Below, piece by piece: positions 9,709-18,462 of a DNA stretch of 64,000 bases. Source of the DNA: Pseudomonas sp. PD9R (GTDB taxonomy: Bacteria; Pseudomonadota; Gammaproteobacteria; Pseudomonadales; Pseudomonadaceae); NCBI RefSeq assembly GCF_019200975.1, contig NZ_JAHTMR010000002.1:479679-543678 (forward strand), read 5' to 3'. The translations under genes were made by a program, and so were the position numbers. Below the pieces are notes generated by a model. The model was not told the DNA's origin. It was given only the letters and a program-made list of their open reading frames with translations, and made no database searches. Position 1 is the stretch's first letter; every line of letters begins with the position of its first letter.

Positions 9709-10053
9709 ATGTCCGGATGGTATGAAGTGAGCAAAAGCATCAACGGTCAGTTCAGGTTTGTGTTGAAAGCGGCGAATGCCGAAACCATTCTGACCAGCGA
9801 GCTGTACACCACCCGCGCCGCCGCCGATAAAGGCATCGCCTCGGTCCAGGCCAACAGCCCGCTGGATGAGCGTTTTGAAAAGAAAACGACCAAAGATGGC
9901 CATCCTTATTTCAATCTCAAGGCCGGTAACCACGAAATCATCGGCAGCAGCGAAGCCTATGCCTCCGATGCCGCAATGGAAAAAGGCATCGCCAGCGTCA
10001 AGGCCACCGGTCACACTACCGTTATCAAGGACAAGACCTTGCCGGTACTCTAA
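9709..10053 (+). CDS. YegP family protein, two DUF1508 repeats
   Basis: 114 residues made of two tandem DUF1508 units of about 50 residues. The first runs from WYEVSKSINGQFRFVLKA to KGIASVQANS, the second from YFNLKAGNHEIIGSSEAY to KGIASVKAT. GGAGAAAG lies before the ATG. Family function is poorly defined; small soluble protein. Confidence 0.88.
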   Translation: MSGWYEVSKSINGQFRFVLKAANAETILTSELYTTRAAADKGIASVQANSPLDERFEKKTTKDGHPYFNLKAGNHEIIGSSEAYASDAAMEKGIASVKATGHTTVIKDKTLPVL

Positions 10054-10055
10054 AA

Positions 10056-10118
10056 ATCAAAAGATCGCAGCCTGCATCAATCCCTGTAGGAGCTGCCGCA
10101 GGCTGCGATCTTCTGATC
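10056..10118. repeat. REP, family 1, one arm shortened
   Basis: The left arm is atcaaaagatcgcagcctgc and then breaks off. The right arm tgtaggagctgccgcaggct is complete. It lies between the convergent YegP-like and DUF4917 genes. Confidence 0.78.
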
Positions 10119-10123
10119 TCGCT

Positions 10124-11143
10124 TCAGACCTCTACAGGAACGGTCAGCTTCGGGCTGCCCAGCCCATGGCTCTTCGAATCAAAAAACCGCAACTCGGCGC
10201 CAGTCCCCTCAAACACCTTCGCGTAATGCCGCTTCTGATGCTGGATAAAAGCCTTGCTGCGCGGGTAGATGGATATCGCCACCACCTTCGGTTGCGCCTG
10301 ACGCAAGGCATGCACGATGTGGCTGTCCTGCTCGCCCAACGCATGACCGAAGATGCACAAGCCATCACCATGACCGAGTAACTGGTCGTAGCAGAACGAC
10401 AAATAATCCGAGCTGCGGATGGTCTTGAGCTTGTCTGCGCTCGGGCCTTCGTTGACGAACAGCGGCACGTCGTCCAGGGTCTTGATCGTGTTGTTGATGG
10501 CGAAACTGCCCAGCAATGTGCCTTCGGTCGACATCAGTTTGCGCGCCGTGCCGTCCTGATTGCGCACCAGGTGCAGGCCGCCGTGCAAGTACAACAAACG
10601 GGTTTTATCGGTAGCAGTGGCGCTCAGGTCGAAGCCGGGTTCGTTCCCCTGGAACAGATCGCTGATCGCGTCAGGTTGCTGCTGAATGGCCCAATAATTA
10701 AGCAAGTCGTAATTGGTGGTGAACACCGTGCGATAGGTGGCCAGTTCCTGACTGATCGTTGTCAGGCTCGAGGCCTGGACCAGTCGCCACGGAATGTGCA
10801 CCGCATGCACGCTGTTGATCAGCGCTTCCTTGATCGCGTAGTAACGATTGCGCGGTGCGGCAGAGCTGACCGCCAGGGCCTTGTTGACGCGGCTGGTGGT
10901 TTTCAACGCGCTCAGCACTTGTTCGAAACTGCGCGTCTGCAGGGCGTCAAAAACGCTCAGTTCCGATTGGCTCAGCGGTTTTTCTTCCACGGTACGGGCG
11001 TTCTCGAACAGCGAGTCGTAGCCGAAATCGTCCCACACCGCGCGGCTGGCGCCGTTGCCCACCAGCAGGCCGCCGAACGCTGCGCTGGTGCGCAAGACGT
11101 TCCAGTCTTCAAGTTGGGCGTCGACATCCTGGAAATCGGTCAT
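10124..11143 (-). CDS. DUF4917 protein with SIR2-like motifs
   Basis: 339 residues. Motifs recall the SIR2-like NAD-binding fold: LLVGNGAS (residues 27-33), FTTNYD (141-146), LYLHGG (184-189) and, further on, IFGHALGEQDSHI. No other domain is apparent. SIR2-like proteins with these motifs occur as NAD-consuming effectors in phage defence as well as in uncharacterised roles. It stands alone, divergent from a LysR gene across about 150 bp. DUF4917 assignment is by recall; catalytic activity is inference. Confidence 0.75.
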   Translation of the reverse strand: MTDFQDVDAQLEDWNVLRTSAAFGGLLVGNGASRAVWDDFGYDSLFENARTVEEKPLSQSELSVFDALQTRSFEQVLSALKTTSRVNKALAVSSAAPRNRYYAIKEALINSVHAVHIPWRLVQASSLTTISQELATYRTVFTTNYDLLNYWAIQQQPDAISDLFQGNEPGFDLSATATDKTRLLYLHGGLHLVRNQDGTARKLMSTEGTLLGSFAINNTIKTLDDVPLFVNEGPSADKLKTIRSSDYLSFCYDQLLGHGDGLCIFGHALGEQDSHIVHALRQAQPKVVAISIYPRSKAFIQHQKRHYAKVFEGTGAELRFFDSKSHGLGSPKLTVPVEV

Positions 11144-11297
11144 TGCGTTTGTCGTCTCAAAGCGAAAGGGCTGATGGGCGGCGACTTTATCACGAGCGTG
11201 CCAGGAAAATTTCCGCCGCGCGTTTTAACCCCAGGCACGACGTCGGTGAAGAACGTTATGCTGCGACTTCGTCCGAGCCGACACTACCGAGTTCCTG

Positions 11298-12218
11298 ATG
11301 CTGCAAAAAAGCCTGATCCGCCGCCTCGACCTGATCACTCTGCAACTGTTTGTCGCTGTCCACGAAGAGGGCACGCTGACCCGTGCCGCCGCGCGTGAAG
11401 CGATTGCGGTGTCGGCGGCGAGCAAGCGTTTGATGGAGTTGGAAGAAGCGCTGGGCATCAGTCTTTTCGTGCGTCAGGCCAAGGGCATGACGCTGACGCC
11501 GGCGGGTGAAACCTTGCTGCACCATGCCCGGCAGATGCTGTTCAACGTGGAAAAAATGGGCCTTGAGCTGGGCGAGCACAGCCACGGGGTGCGGGGTTAT
11601 GTACGGATGCTCGCCAACCTGTCGGCGATCATCCAGTTTCTGCCGGAAGACCTGAGGGACTTTTCCGAACGCCATCCACAGGTCAAGACCGACCTCGAAG
11701 AACGGCCCAGCAGCGGGGTGATTCAGGGTGTGCTGGATGGCGTGGCCGATCTCGGGATCTGTTCCATCGACAGCGACGTCAAGGGCCTGCACAGCGTGCT
11801 GTATCGCCAGGACAAACTGGTGGTGGTGATGCTGCCCGAGCATCCATTGGCCGCGCGCGAATCGGTGGCGTTCGCCGAGAGTCTGGACAGTGATTACGTC
11901 GGCCTGCACGCCGCCAGTTCGATCAACATGCGCACCCACGCGGCAGCGCGTCAGGCCGGCAAGGTTTTGCGCATCCGCATCCATGTGCCCGGTTTCGATG
12001 CGGTGTGTCGCATGGTGCAGGCCAACATGGGCATCGGCATCCTCCCGCAGCGGGCCTATGAATTATTTGGTCGGGCGCTGGGGCTGACGGCCGTGCCGTT
12101 GACCGATGACTGGTCGGATCGCGCCTTGATCGTGGTGGTCCGCGATGAAGCGTTGCTGTCGCCGGTGAGCCGGATGTTGTTTGAGCATCTGCGTGGATCA
12201 CCGACCCACACCCTGTAG
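11298..12218 (+). CDS. LysR-family regulator of the adjacent CoA-transferase/lyase genes
   Basis: 306 residues. The N-terminal winged helix-turn-helix (LQLFVAVHEEGTLTRAAARE through SKRLMELEEALG) is followed by a periplasmic-binding-like effector domain. It precedes, on the same strand, a CaiB-type transferase, an HMG-CoA lyase-like gene and an MFS carrier, so it probably activates them in response to their organic-acid substrate. Confidence 0.88.
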   Translation: MLQKSLIRRLDLITLQLFVAVHEEGTLTRAAAREAIAVSAASKRLMELEEALGISLFVRQAKGMTLTPAGETLLHHARQMLFNVEKMGLELGEHSHGVRGYVRMLANLSAIIQFLPEDLRDFSERHPQVKTDLEERPSSGVIQGVLDGVADLGICSIDSDVKGLHSVLYRQDKLVVVMLPEHPLAARESVAFAESLDSDYVGLHAASSINMRTHAAARQAGKVLRIRIHVPGFDAVCRMVQANMGIGILPQRAYELFGRALGLTAVPLTDDWSDRALIVVVRDEALLSPVSRMLFEHLRGSPTHTL

Positions 12219-12300
12219 GCGCTGCCGAAGGCTGCAATCTTTTGATTTTGCTTTTAAAAACACAATCAAAAGATTGCAGCCTTCGGCAGCGCCTACAGGG
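12211..12300. repeat. REPIN, family 1, near-perfect 36-bp arms
   Basis: Arms of about 36 bases from ccctgtaggcgctgccgaag to the mirror end. Both arms carry gcaatc/gattgc instead of the usual gcgatc/gatcgc, a compensated change that keeps pairing. Confidence 0.88.
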
Positions 12301-12405
12301 AGCATTCGCGTTTCGCGAACGCCCGTTGCCAACTGAAGGTTGGATTCCTCACCCGGTCGTCCTCTAGCCTTGGCACCTATTCCAAGAACAAGAGGTACCC
12401 CCGCG

Positions 12406-13599
12406 ATGACTGCCCCCCTGAGTGCAATCAAAGTGATCGAGATCGGCACGCTGATCGCCGCGCCGTTCGCCGCGCGCATGCTGGCCGAGTTCGGCGCCGA
12501 GGTGATCAAGATCGAAGCCATGGGTCAGGGCGACCCGCTGCGCAAATGGCGCAAGCTGCACGAAGGCACTTCGCTGTGGTGGTACCTGCAATCGCGCAAC
12601 AAGAAATCGTTGGCGCTGAATCTGAAATCCCCTGAAGGCATTGAGCTGGTCAAGCAACTGGCGACCAGTGCTGATGTGCTGATCGAAAACCTGCGCCCCG
12701 GCGCACTGGAGAAACTCGGTCTGGGCTGGGACGTGCTGCACGCCCTGAACCCTAACCTGACGCTGGTGCGGATTTCCGGTTATGGCCAGACTGGCCCGTA
12801 CCGCGATCGTCCGGGCTTCGGTGCCATCGGTGAGGCCATGGGCGGAATCCGCTACACCACCGGCACCCCAGGCTCACCGCCGGCGCGGGTCGGCGTCAGC
12901 CTCGGCGATTCGCTGGCGTCGCTGCACGCGGTGATCGGCGCGCTGATGTCGCTGCTGCGGGTCAAGACAGGGCAGGGTGGCGGCCAAATCGTTGATGTGT
13001 CACTGGCCGAAAGCGTGTTCAACGTCATGGAAAGCCTGGTGCCGGAATACGACATGCTCGGCCATGTGCGTGAACGCAGCGGTGGTGCCTTGCCGGGCAT
13101 CGCGCCTTCCAATACTTACCTGACGGCCGATGGCGCTTATGTGGTCATCGCTGGTAACAGTGACCCGATCTACAAGCGGTTGATGAACGTGATCGGCCGC
13201 GCGGATCTTGCCGACGCCCCGGAATTCGCCCACAACGACGGACGCGCGGCCAAGAGCGGTTTGCTCGACGCGGCAATCACCCACTGGACCAGCAGCCTGC
13301 CAATCGATGATGTGCTGGCGGCGCTGGAAACTGCCGAAGTGCCGGCCGGGCGCATCTATTCGGTGGCCGACATCGTTGCCGATCCGCACTATCAGGCCCG
13401 GGACATGTTGCTCAGCGCCGAGCTGCCTGGCGGCGCCACGGTGAAGATGCCGGGCATCGTGCCGAAACTCTCGGAAACCCCCGGTGGCGTGAACTGGTCG
13501 GGCCCAGGTTTGGGCCAGCACACCGATGGCATCCTCGCGCAGCTGGGCCTCACCGCGGCGGACATCGAACGCCTGAAACTCGAAGGAGTGGTGCAATGA
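12406..13599 (+). CDS. CaiB/BaiF family CoA-transferase
   Basis: 397 residues with family III CoA-transferase features: LSAIKVIEIGTLIAAPFAARML at the start, VLIENLRPGALEKLG, and the GFGAIGEAMGG loop region. It should move CoA from a donor such as succinyl-CoA to a carboxylic acid. Its stop overlaps the ATG of an HMG-CoA lyase-like gene, so the acid is likely 3-hydroxy-3-methylglutarate or a close analogue. The start is the Met before TAPLSAIK. Confidence 0.88.
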   Translation: MTAPLSAIKVIEIGTLIAAPFAARMLAEFGAEVIKIEAMGQGDPLRKWRKLHEGTSLWWYLQSRNKKSLALNLKSPEGIELVKQLATSADVLIENLRPGALEKLGLGWDVLHALNPNLTLVRISGYGQTGPYRDRPGFGAIGEAMGGIRYTTGTPGSPPARVGVSLGDSLASLHAVIGALMSLLRVKTGQGGGQIVDVSLAESVFNVMESLVPEYDMLGHVRERSGGALPGIAPSNTYLTADGAYVVIAGNSDPIYKRLMNVIGRADLADAPEFAHNDGRAAKSGLLDAAITHWTSSLPIDDVLAALETAEVPAGRIYSVADIVADPHYQARDMLLSAELPGGATVKMPGIVPKLSETPGGVNWSGPGLGQHTDGILAQLGLTAADIERLKLEGVVQ

Positions 13600-14522
13600 T
13601 CACTGACTATTCCGACCGCCTGATCGTTCAGGAAGTCTCCCCGCGTGACGGCTTGCAGATTGAGCCGACCTGGGTCGAGACCGTCGACAAGATTGCCCTG
13701 ATCGATCAGCTGTCGCTGGCCGGGTTCAGCCGCATTGAAGCCGGTTCGTTCGTCTCGCCTAAAGCCATTCCGGCATTGCGCGATGGCGAATTGGTGTTCA
13801 AAGGCATCACCCGGCAACCGGGGGTGATCTACGTGGCGTTGATCCCGAACCTCAAGGGCGCGCAACGGGCGCTGGCGTGCAGCGCCGATGAGTTGAATCT
13901 GGTGATGTCCGCCAGCCAGACCCACAACCTGGCGAACATGCGCATGCGTTGCGAAGACTCATTGGGCGCGTTCGGCGAGATCGTCCGGTTCGTGAACGGA
14001 TCAAAGGTGCGACTCAACGCCAGCATCGCCACAACCTTTGGTTGCCCATTCGAAGGCAAGATCGATGAGGACCGGGTGCTGCAGATCGTCGACGCCTATC
14101 AGGAACTCGGCATCCAGGGCATCACCCTGGCCGACACCACCGGCATGGCCAACCCACGACAGGTCGACCGGTTGGTGCGGCGGGTGTTGCAGCGGGTATC
14201 GCCCGCAGATTTGACCCTGCATTTCCACAACACCCGTGGCCTCGGTTTGTGCAACGTGCTGGCCGCCTACGAGGCCGGTGCCCGACGTTTCGATGCGGCT
14301 TTGGGCGGTCTCGGTGGATGCCCATTTGCGCCGGGTGCCTCGGGCAATATCTGCACTGAAGACCTGGTGAATTTGTGCGATGAAATCGGCATTCACACCG
14401 GCATCGATTTGCCGCTGTTGCTGACTTTGTCGCGGGGACTGCCGGCGCTGCTAGGCCACGAAGTACCCGGCCAGTTGGCCAAGGCGGGACGCAATTGTGA
14501 TTTGCACCCGATCCCTACCTGA
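13596..14522 (+). CDS. Hydroxymethylglutaryl-CoA lyase-like enzyme
   Basis: 308 residues of the HMGL/DRE-TIM family: the N-terminal VQEVSPRDGLQ metal and active-site motif, LHFHNTRG, and GGLGGCPFAPGASGN near the C-terminal side. It cleaves a 3-hydroxyacyl-CoA to acetyl-CoA (or pyruvate) plus a ketoacid. It overlaps the CoA-transferase by ATGA (13596-13599), which implies coupled translation. It may act on HMG-CoA or a methyl/hydroxy analogue. Confidence 0.88.
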   Translation: MITDYSDRLIVQEVSPRDGLQIEPTWVETVDKIALIDQLSLAGFSRIEAGSFVSPKAIPALRDGELVFKGITRQPGVIYVALIPNLKGAQRALACSADELNLVMSASQTHNLANMRMRCEDSLGAFGEIVRFVNGSKVRLNASIATTFGCPFEGKIDEDRVLQIVDAYQELGIQGITLADTTGMANPRQVDRLVRRVLQRVSPADLTLHFHNTRGLGLCNVLAAYEAGARRFDAALGGLGGCPFAPGASGNICTEDLVNLCDEIGIHTGIDLPLLLTLSRGLPALLGHEVPGQLAKAGRNCDLHPIPT

Positions 14523-14531
14523 CACTAATCC

Positions 14532-14625
14532 CCTGTAGGAGCGAGCCTGCTCGCGATAGCGGAGTGACATTCAACATAGATGTCGACTGACCCACCGCTA
14601 TCGCGAGCAAGCTCGGCTCCTACAG
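14532..14625. repeat. REPIN, family 2 (gcgagc type)
   Basis: Arms ctgtaggagcgagcctgctc and, reversed, gcgagcaagctcggctccta flank about 40 bases that themselves pair partly. It separates the lyase from the MFS gene. Confidence 0.85.
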
Positions 14626-14703
14626 AAAAGCATTTCGTTGACCACTTTAACCAGACAACAAAAACAATCGGACACCCACGGGAAGTCCGCCTGGAGAACC
14701 GCA

Positions 14704-16035
14704 ATGAGCCTGAATACACTGGAGGCGAGCGCGAGCCCGTCCGTTAGCCACGACGAAGAAAAAACCCTGGTCAGCAAGGTCGCCTGGCGCCTGATGCCGC
14801 TGATCATGGTCTGCTACCTGTTCGCTTTTTTCGACCGCATCAACATCAGCTTCGCCAAGTTCCAGTTGCAGACCGACCTGAGCCTGAGCGACACCGCCTA
14901 CGGTCTCGGTGCCGGGTTGTTCGTGGTCGGCTATGTGATCTTCGAAGTGCCGAGCAACATGATGCTGTATAAGGTCGGCGCCCGGCGCTGGATCGCCCGG
15001 ATCATGATGTCCTGGGGCCTCGCTACCGCGTTGATGGTTTTCGTCAACAGCGAATGGCAGTTCTATACCTTGCGTTTTGTGATCGGTGCGATGGAAGCCG
15101 GTTTTGCGCCGGGCGTGCTGTATTACCTGACGCTGTGGTTCCCGCAGCACTATCGCGGTCGCATCACCTCAATGCTGTTTCTGTCGTCGGCCTTTGCCGG
15201 TCTGGTGGGGGCGCCGTTCTCTGGCCTGGTGCTGCAACACCTCGACGGCTTTTTGGACATGCGCGGCTGGCACTGGCTGTTCCTGCTCGGTGGCGTGCCG
15301 TGCATCGGCCTCGGTTTGCTGGTGCTGACCTTGCTCAAGGACCGCATCGAAGACGCCCATTGGCTGACGTCATCGGAGAAGACTTTGCTGGCAAGCCGCA
15401 TCGCTCACCATGAACCGCACAAGGGTGGAGGCTCGTTGCTCGCGGCGCTGAAGATTCCGGGTTTCCTGACCCTCGGCCTGATCTACTTCCTGATTCAGGT
15501 GGCGTCCTACGGCTTGAATTTCTGGGCACCGCAACTGATCCGCAGCGCTGGCACCGAGAGCCCGGTGATGATTGGTTTGCTGACGGCCATCCCGTATATC
15601 TGCGGCGCCATCAGCATGGTGGTCATCGGGCGCTTGTCCGATGCCTCTGGCGAGCGGCGCAAGTTTGTCGCCGGCCTGGTGGCGGTGGGTGCGATCGGGT
15701 TTTTCTGTGCGGGAATTTTCGCCAACCACACGACGTTCCTGATTGTCGCGCTGGGCTTGCTCGGTGCCGGCATCATTGCGTCTATCCCGAGCTTCTGGAC
15801 GTTGCCACCGAAACTGCTGGCCGGTGCAGGCGCAGGGGCTGCGGGCGGGATCGCGGTGATCAACACCTTGGGCCAGTTCGGCGGTATCGTCAGCCCGGTC
15901 ATGGTCGGACGGATCAAAGACCTGACCGGCAGTACCACGCCAGCGCTGTATGTCATTGGCGTCTGCGCGTTGATCGCCGTAGCACTGCTGATGTGGGGCT
16001 TGCCGCAGAAGCTGCGCACACTCGACAAGTTCTAA
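14704..16035 (+). CDS. MFS transporter, anion:cation symporter type
   Basis: 443 residues with 12 predicted helices. The N-terminal motif CYLFAFFDRINISFAK is typical of the anion:cation symporter (ACS, tartrate/phthalate-like) family. It likely imports the acid used by the upstream CoA-transferase and lyase. The Met of MSLNTLEAS is preceded by GGAGAACC. About 180 bp including a REPIN precede it, so expression may be reduced relative to the first genes. Confidence 0.87.
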   Translation: MSLNTLEASASPSVSHDEEKTLVSKVAWRLMPLIMVCYLFAFFDRINISFAKFQLQTDLSLSDTAYGLGAGLFVVGYVIFEVPSNMMLYKVGARRWIARIMMSWGLATALMVFVNSEWQFYTLRFVIGAMEAGFAPGVLYYLTLWFPQHYRGRITSMLFLSSAFAGLVGAPFSGLVLQHLDGFLDMRGWHWLFLLGGVPCIGLGLLVLTLLKDRIEDAHWLTSSEKTLLASRIAHHEPHKGGGSLLAALKIPGFLTLGLIYFLIQVASYGLNFWAPQLIRSAGTESPVMIGLLTAIPYICGAISMVVIGRLSDASGERRKFVAGLVAVGAIGFFCAGIFANHTTFLIVALGLLGAGIIASIPSFWTLPPKLLAGAGAGAAGGIAVINTLGQFGGIVSPVMVGRIKDLTGSTTPALYVIGVCALIAVALLMWGLPQKLRTLDKF

Positions 16036-16046
16036 CGATTCGTAGA

Positions 16047-16111
16047 CTACGGCAGCTCCCACAAGGACCACGCATCCCTGTAGGAGCTGCCGAAGGCTGC
16101 GATCTTTTGAC
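16047..16111. repeat. REP, family 1, degenerate left arm
   Basis: The right arm tgtaggagctgccgaaggct plus gcgatcttttga is clear. The left side keeps only ctacggcagctccca. It lies between convergent MFS and DMT genes. Confidence 0.7.
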
Positions 16112-16113
16112 CT

Positions 16114-16602
16114 TCAAGAAGCCGCAATCACCGCTTTACCCGACGCAGAACCAAACTGAATCAACACCACCCCGCCAATCAATAACAACGCCCCCAACAC
16201 CCGCGACAACGTCATCTGCCGCTCCATCAACCCAAACCAGCCAAAGTGGTCCATCAACAGCGACGCAACCACTTGCCCCGTCAACGCCAGGGCCATGAAC
16301 CCCGAAGCCCCAAGCCTGGGCAGCAACACCAGCGCCAACGAAATAAAGCACACCCCAAACGCCCCGCCAGCCCACATCCACATCGGCGCCTTACTGATAA
16401 ACGCCAGCGACGGCAACGGCAAGCGCAGCGCCAGCATGATCGGCAACAACACCACGATACTCACCAGCAACGATGCCAGGGTTGCCCACAACGGATGGCC
16501 CAAACCGCGTCCGAGATTGGCGTTGATTGCACTCTGAAACGGCACCACCGCCCCGGCAATTACCGCCAGCAACAACAGGCCAGCCCAATGCAACGTACTC
16601 AT
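16114..16602 (-). CDS. DMT family small transporter (DUF606/YdcZ-like)
   Basis: 162 residues with five hydrophobic helices and PFQSAINANLGRGLG near the start, the DUF606 half-size member pattern of the drug/metabolite transporter superfamily. It probably dimerises. Substrate unknown. It diverges from the next LysR gene, which may regulate it. Confidence 0.83.
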   Translation of the reverse strand: MSTLHWAGLLLLAVIAGAVVPFQSAINANLGRGLGHPLWATLASLLVSIVVLLPIMLALRLPLPSLAFISKAPMWMWAGGAFGVCFISLALVLLPRLGASGFMALALTGQVVASLLMDHFGWFGLMERQMTLSRVLGALLLIGGVVLIQFGSASGKAVIAAS

Positions 16603-16679
16603 GTTTAGTCTCCAACAGGTTTTGCTGGACTCTAGAGTATTCGTCGCGCAGATTTAAATTCCGTTTTGCTATTCAGAAC

Positions 16680-17618
16680 ATGCATCAGATGAATGATCTA
16701 CGCCGCATCGACCTTAATCTGCTGGTGATCCTCGACGCCTTGCTCAGCGAGCAACACGTGACCCGCGCGGCCGAGCGCTTACACCTGAGTCAGCCGGCCG
16801 TCAGCCATGCCTTGGCACGCTTGCGGGATCTGCTCGGCGATCAGCTACTGGTGCGTGCTGGCGCCGGCCTCGCGCCGACACCGCGAGCACTGGAATTGAT
16901 CGCGCCGCTGGCCGAAGCCTTGGCCCAGGTGCAATCGTTGCTGGCGCCCAACATTTTCGACCCGGCCACCGCCAAACGTACCTTTCGCCTGGCAATGTCC
17001 GACTACGGTGCCGCCATCGTCTTGCCGGGTTTGATCCGTACCTTGCGCCGCGAAGCGCCGGCCATCGACCTGCAAATCAGCCACGCCAGCCGCGAAGGCA
17101 TGCTCGAAGGCCTAATCAACGGTGATATCGATATCGCCGTCGGCGTGTTTCCCGAGCTACCCAACGAACTGCGTAGCACAGTGCTGTTCGAAGAGCACTA
17201 CGCCTGCCTGGTTGACCGAAATAGCGTGCCCGACGACGGCGTTCTCGACCTGCCAACCTACCTGTCCCGCCCCCACGTCCTGCTGGAAATGCGTGGCAGC
17301 GGCACACCGGAAATAGAACGAGCGCTCACGTCCTTGCGTGAACGCCGTCGCGTCGCCATCAGCCTGCCTCATTGGCGCGTTGCCCCGGAACTCATCAGCG
17401 GCACTGACTTGATCCTTACCGTTGCGTCCCGCGCCTTGCGCAACATTGACCAGTCGTTACTGGTCGTCGTCCCACCACCGTTCCAGATTCCCTCGTTCAC
17501 CTTTGTATCGGCGTGGCACAAGCGACGGGGTGGGGATCAGGCGCTGAACTGGTTGAACAAAAAAATCGAAAAAACCACAACCCCCCTGCAGGAGCTGCCG
17601 AAGGCCGCGATCTTTTGA
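16680..17618 (+). CDS. LysR-family regulator with REP-derived C-terminus
   Basis: About 312 residues: helix-turn-helix RRIDLNLLVILDALLSEQHV to QPAVSHALARLRDLLG, then an effector-binding domain. A second Met at 16689 is an equally good start; no clear Shine-Dalgarno is seen for either. The last 12 residues (PLQELPKAAIF) and the stop are read from a family 1 REP element, so the native C-terminus has been replaced or extended. It is divergent from the DUF606 gene. Confidence 0.87.
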   Translation: MHQMNDLRRIDLNLLVILDALLSEQHVTRAAERLHLSQPAVSHALARLRDLLGDQLLVRAGAGLAPTPRALELIAPLAEALAQVQSLLAPNIFDPATAKRTFRLAMSDYGAAIVLPGLIRTLRREAPAIDLQISHASREGMLEGLINGDIDIAVGVFPELPNELRSTVLFEEHYACLVDRNSVPDDGVLDLPTYLSRPHVLLEMRGSGTPEIERALTSLRERRRVAISLPHWRVAPELISGTDLILTVASRALRNIDQSLLVVVPPPFQIPSFTFVSAWHKRRGGDQALNWLNKKIEKTTTPLQELPKAAIF

Positions 17619-17621
17619 TCT
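17585..17621. repeat. REP half-element, family 1, overlapping a CDS end
   Basis: The sequence ctgcaggagctgccgaaggc followed by cgcgatcttttgatc matches one arm of the family 1 palindrome with two changes. The LysR stop codon TGA lies inside it. Confidence 0.8.
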
Positions 17622-17733
17622 TCTATGTTCTGCTTGGTCAAATCCCGGCGTCCATCGACGATCAGTCAATCGATCCCCAAAAACCTGTTATAGACTGGCC
17701 CCCATTCACCCAGCAGTTCAAAAAGGACTATCC

Positions 17734-18372
17734 ATGACCCCGTCGCTGCTTATGGCCGTTCTCGCTTCCGGCTTCATCTATGGCATCACGCCCGGGCCGG
17801 GTGTACTGGCGGTGTTCGGCATTGGTGCGGCGCATGGCCGGCGGGCGGGAGCGGGGTTTCTTTGTGGGCATTTGCTGGGCGATGTGGTCTGGTGCAGCAC
17901 CGCGTTGGTGGCGATTGTCGGTGCGCGGGAAATCGGCAGCACCGCATTCGATGTCCTCGGGGTGCTCAGCGGGCTCTACCTGTTCTGGCTCGGTTGGCGT
18001 GCGGTACGCGCACGCCGCAGTGGTGCCGATGCACCGCAGGGCCCGGCGCGTCAGCCGTTCTGGCATGGCATCCTGTTTGGCCTGACCAACCCCAAGGCGT
18101 ACCCGGTGGCGGTGGCCACGTTCACGGCGTTGTTATCGAGTCGCGCAGAGTTGCTGACCTGGTCGATGCTGCCGTGGCTGATCTTCCTGAGCTTCGTCGG
18201 TGGGCTTTTCGCCTACGCTATCCTCATCGGCGTGGTCGGGGCGCAACGAGTGCGCACCTTGTATCAGCGCCATGAGCTGGCGATCACCCGGTTGTGCGGC
18301 GTCATGTTTATCGGTTTCGCCATCAACGCCCTGGCGCATGCGTTGCCGGGACTGGTGGCGAACAAGGCTTGA
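17734..18372 (+). CDS. LysE family exporter
   Basis: 212 residues with six hydrophobic helices. The N-terminal GFIYGITPGPGVLAVFGIG carries the TPGP motif of the LysE/RhtB family. GLTNPKAYPVAVATF lies near the middle. It is a probable amino acid exporter of the inner membrane. Confidence 0.9.
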   Translation: MTPSLLMAVLASGFIYGITPGPGVLAVFGIGAAHGRRAGAGFLCGHLLGDVVWCSTALVAIVGAREIGSTAFDVLGVLSGLYLFWLGWRAVRARRSGADAPQGPARQPFWHGILFGLTNPKAYPVAVATFTALLSSRAELLTWSMLPWLIFLSFVGGLFAYAILIGVVGAQRVRTLYQRHELAITRLCGVMFIGFAINALAHALPGLVANKA

Positions 18373-18462
18373 AGCTGATCGCAGGGATGCTTCAGTTGCA
18401 CACATAAAATGGGTCAGGGATGGTTTTTTATCGCGGTATTGTTCGGGCTCGTTATCGGCACC

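Noticed and set aside
18409-18462. Upstream start for the PAS-GAF-GGDEF cyclase with an extra hydrophobic segment
   Set aside because: No Shine-Dalgarno and the PAS domain begins right after the later Met; kept only as an alternative.
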